From: a virus
Length of the DNA stretch: 23,512 bases
Strand: one strand, 5' to 3'
IMG/VR virus record: IMGVR_UViG_3300032397_000083
Span: 1 to 23,512 of that record
The translations under genes and the position numbers were made by a program. Position 1 is the stretch's first letter. The number at the start of each line of letters is the position of its first letter. This document shows positions 22,555 through 23,512 of this stretch, one piece after another. The notes beneath the pieces were generated by a model that had not been told where the DNA came from, made no database searches, and saw nothing but the letters and a program-made list of their open reading frames with translations.

Positions 22555-23414
22555 GGTACCGGCGGCACTCCCACTAGAACACGGTCAAATAAGAATTCCC
22601 CGGTGGTGATAGCCGAACCACATACGGCGCCGGATATAACGCCCCGGTGCTTTACGCCCGTAACCTTATAAACACCGTTGTATGCTTCCTCGGTTTCGCT
22701 TTGCAGATTTATTTTTTGGCCTACGCTCAAGCGCGGCTCGAAAAGCATATCAAATCGCACCACCGACGGCTCGCGTATCGGCGTACCGAGTAAGCCTGAT
22801 TCAGTATTTATGACGGTGATATCGTTTGTTTCGGCTATGTACTCGTTAGAATTGAGTGCGTTAAAAATCCCATTGTCGATAAACGCCCCGCCGCCCGTGA
22901 GCTCATCTAGGATTTTCCCAGTGTTGCCGCTATAGGCGTTGCCCTTACTTAAAACACCAGGGTATGACCCAATGGCCCCGGTGCTAGTGTGCGGCAAGTC
23001 CTTAGATATTGCGGCGATCACCGATTTTTGCGCAACGCCGGCCGGAAATTGTTGGTTAGTAGTCCCATTGGCGAAAGCAAAACCACCGTCAAAGCATTCT
23101 ATTTGGCTAATAAAATTGACGCCCTCACGTACCGACCAAGCAATATTAATACCGCCGCTAAAGGCTATCCCTAAGTCCGAGCCGTATCCGGCCTCGAATT
23201 TTAGACCGCGAAAAATCCCGGTGTCAAACACGTTAAAGCGTATCTGGTTACGGTTTTCAGGCGATAAATTGTAGACACGAAATTGCGCAACGTTAGCCGA
23301 GGTTAGCGTATTTCGCGTTATATCAAATTCGACCGTGAAAGGCGGCCCGATCTTAATCGTTTTGCCGCTTGCGGTTTCAATTGATAGTAAGTAATTTCGC
23401 CCAAATTTAATCAC
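22551..23414 (-). CDS. baseplate hub protein
   Basis: The 287-aa protein starts at GTG 23414, overlapping the upstream stop (GTGA). The N-terminal FTVEFDITRNTLTSANVAQF and RVYNLSPENRNQI (about 26-58) are the familiar opening of phage hub proteins (gp27/gp44-type), followed by a split beta-barrel region and a C-terminal RLSVGQKINLQSE and VYKVTGVKHRGVISG (about 229-262). It should carry the spike encoded next, to which it is coupled by a four-base overlap. Confidence 0.82.
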   Translation of the reverse strand: MIKFGRNYLLSIETASGKTIKIGPPFTVEFDITRNTLTSANVAQFRVYNLSPENRNQIRFNVFDTGIFRGLKFEAGYGSDLGIAFSGGINIAWSVREGVNFISQIECFDGGFAFANGTTNQQFPAGVAQKSVIAAISKDLPHTSTGAIGSYPGVLSKGNAYSGNTGKILDELTGGGAFIDNGIFNALNSNEYIAETNDITVINTESGLLGTPIREPSVVRFDMLFEPRLSVGQKINLQSETEEAYNGVYKVTGVKHRGVISGAVCGSAITTGEFLFDRVLVGVPPVP

Positions 23415-23512
23415 TTCGTTAGGTATTCCGCATATGCCGCTACTTCGGCTGCACTAAGGATATATAGCTGAGAGGCCCCCGAGGAAAAATCCTTTTGCTG
23501 GCTAGGCTCCCT
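23411..23512 (-). CDS. C-terminal end of an upstream tail gene (partial)
   Basis: The frame is open from the window edge to TGA (23413-23411), giving 33 residues including SQLYILSAAEVAAYAEYLTK. The stop overlaps the GTG of the hub gene by four bases (GTGA), as between the other genes of this operon. Too little remains to identify it; its start lies beyond 23512. Confidence 0.55.
   Translation of the reverse strand, partial: REPSQQKDFSSGASQLYILSAAEVAAYAEYLTK

Larger units (their letters stand above)
170..22959. repeat. dispersed word AACACCA (37 copies)
   Basis: By reading both strands I count 25 copies on + (first bases 878, 2315, 3273, 3945, 5010, 7020, 7748, 7870, 9092, 9935, 10496, 11979, 12996, 13806, 14924, 15611, 17664, 17978, 18503, 19113, 19812, 20869, 21826, 22226, 22953) and 12 on - (complement at 170, 2037, 2474, 10245, 12112, 15517, 15959, 16578, 18490, 20390, 20605, 21951). 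About 3 are expected by chance. Fifteen extend to AAAACACCA, where about 0.2 is expected. Copies occur in all kinds of genes and between genes. Function is unknown; see the finding. Confidence 0.7.

Noticed and set aside
1-23512. tRNA genes and CRISPR arrays
   Set aside because: No T-loop GTTCGAATC-type segments with matching acceptor stems and no regularly spaced repeats were found.

Overview
The window is a segment of a tailed (contractile-tail, myovirus-like) bacteriophage genome or prophage of roughly 50% GC. The contractile tail is inferred from a gp138-type spike, a gp25-type wedge, a baseplate J protein and a DUF2612-type baseplate protein. The host cannot be named. A lipobox-bearing lipoprotein and two GT9/GT-B-like glycosyltransferases hint at a Gram-negative host, but this is inference. 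No integrase, terminase, capsid, tRNA or CRISPR array is visible here.

Layout. Positions 1-402 hold no gene. They carry an AT-rich core bordered by short GTCACCC-type repeats, a candidate replication origin lying just 3' of the primase gene as in phage-satellite rep/ori units, plus a leftward intrinsic terminator. A leftward early unit (2965 to 403) encodes a small helix-turn-helix regulator and a 770-aa primase-polymerase/helicase of the VapE/D5 type. From a divergent control region (about 2985-3105) a long rightward operon (3106-11554) encodes an SNF2 helicase, two AT-hook proteins (one acidic, one basic), a Cas4/RecB-like nuclease (DUF2800), a DUF2815 single-strand binding protein, three tiny membrane proteins, a Cys-rich protein, a cytosine-5 DNA methyltransferase locus and a family A DNA polymerase. 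After a gene-free stretch with an elaborate inverted/direct repeat (11580-11689) come four small rightward genes, including a lipoprotein zinc metallopeptidase. Rightward and leftward transcription meet at about 13.03 kb.

From 23512 down to 13042 all genes are leftward and mostly overlap by 1-11 bases: baseplate hub, spike, wedge, baseplate J, a glycosyltransferase, a DUF2612 protein, a tail fibre, an RCC1-propeller fibre, a GT9 glycosyltransferase, a strong terminator, then a lysis cassette (membrane-anchored coiled coil, GH108 endolysin, membrane protein).

Most unusual points: (1) the methyltransferase locus is open for about 870 bases in two frames, each carrying motifs of recognisable phage protein families, and the catalytic domain can be joined to its own motif I only by a -1 frame change; (2) the word AACACCA occurs 37 times (25 on +, 12 on -), about twelve times the chance level, in genes of both directions and between genes; (3) the palindrome and repeat cluster behind the polymerase gene; (4) glycosyltransferases translationally coupled to baseplate genes and a seven-repeat RCC1 fibre; (5) a terminator whose stem contains the probable ribosome binding site of the first lysis gene.
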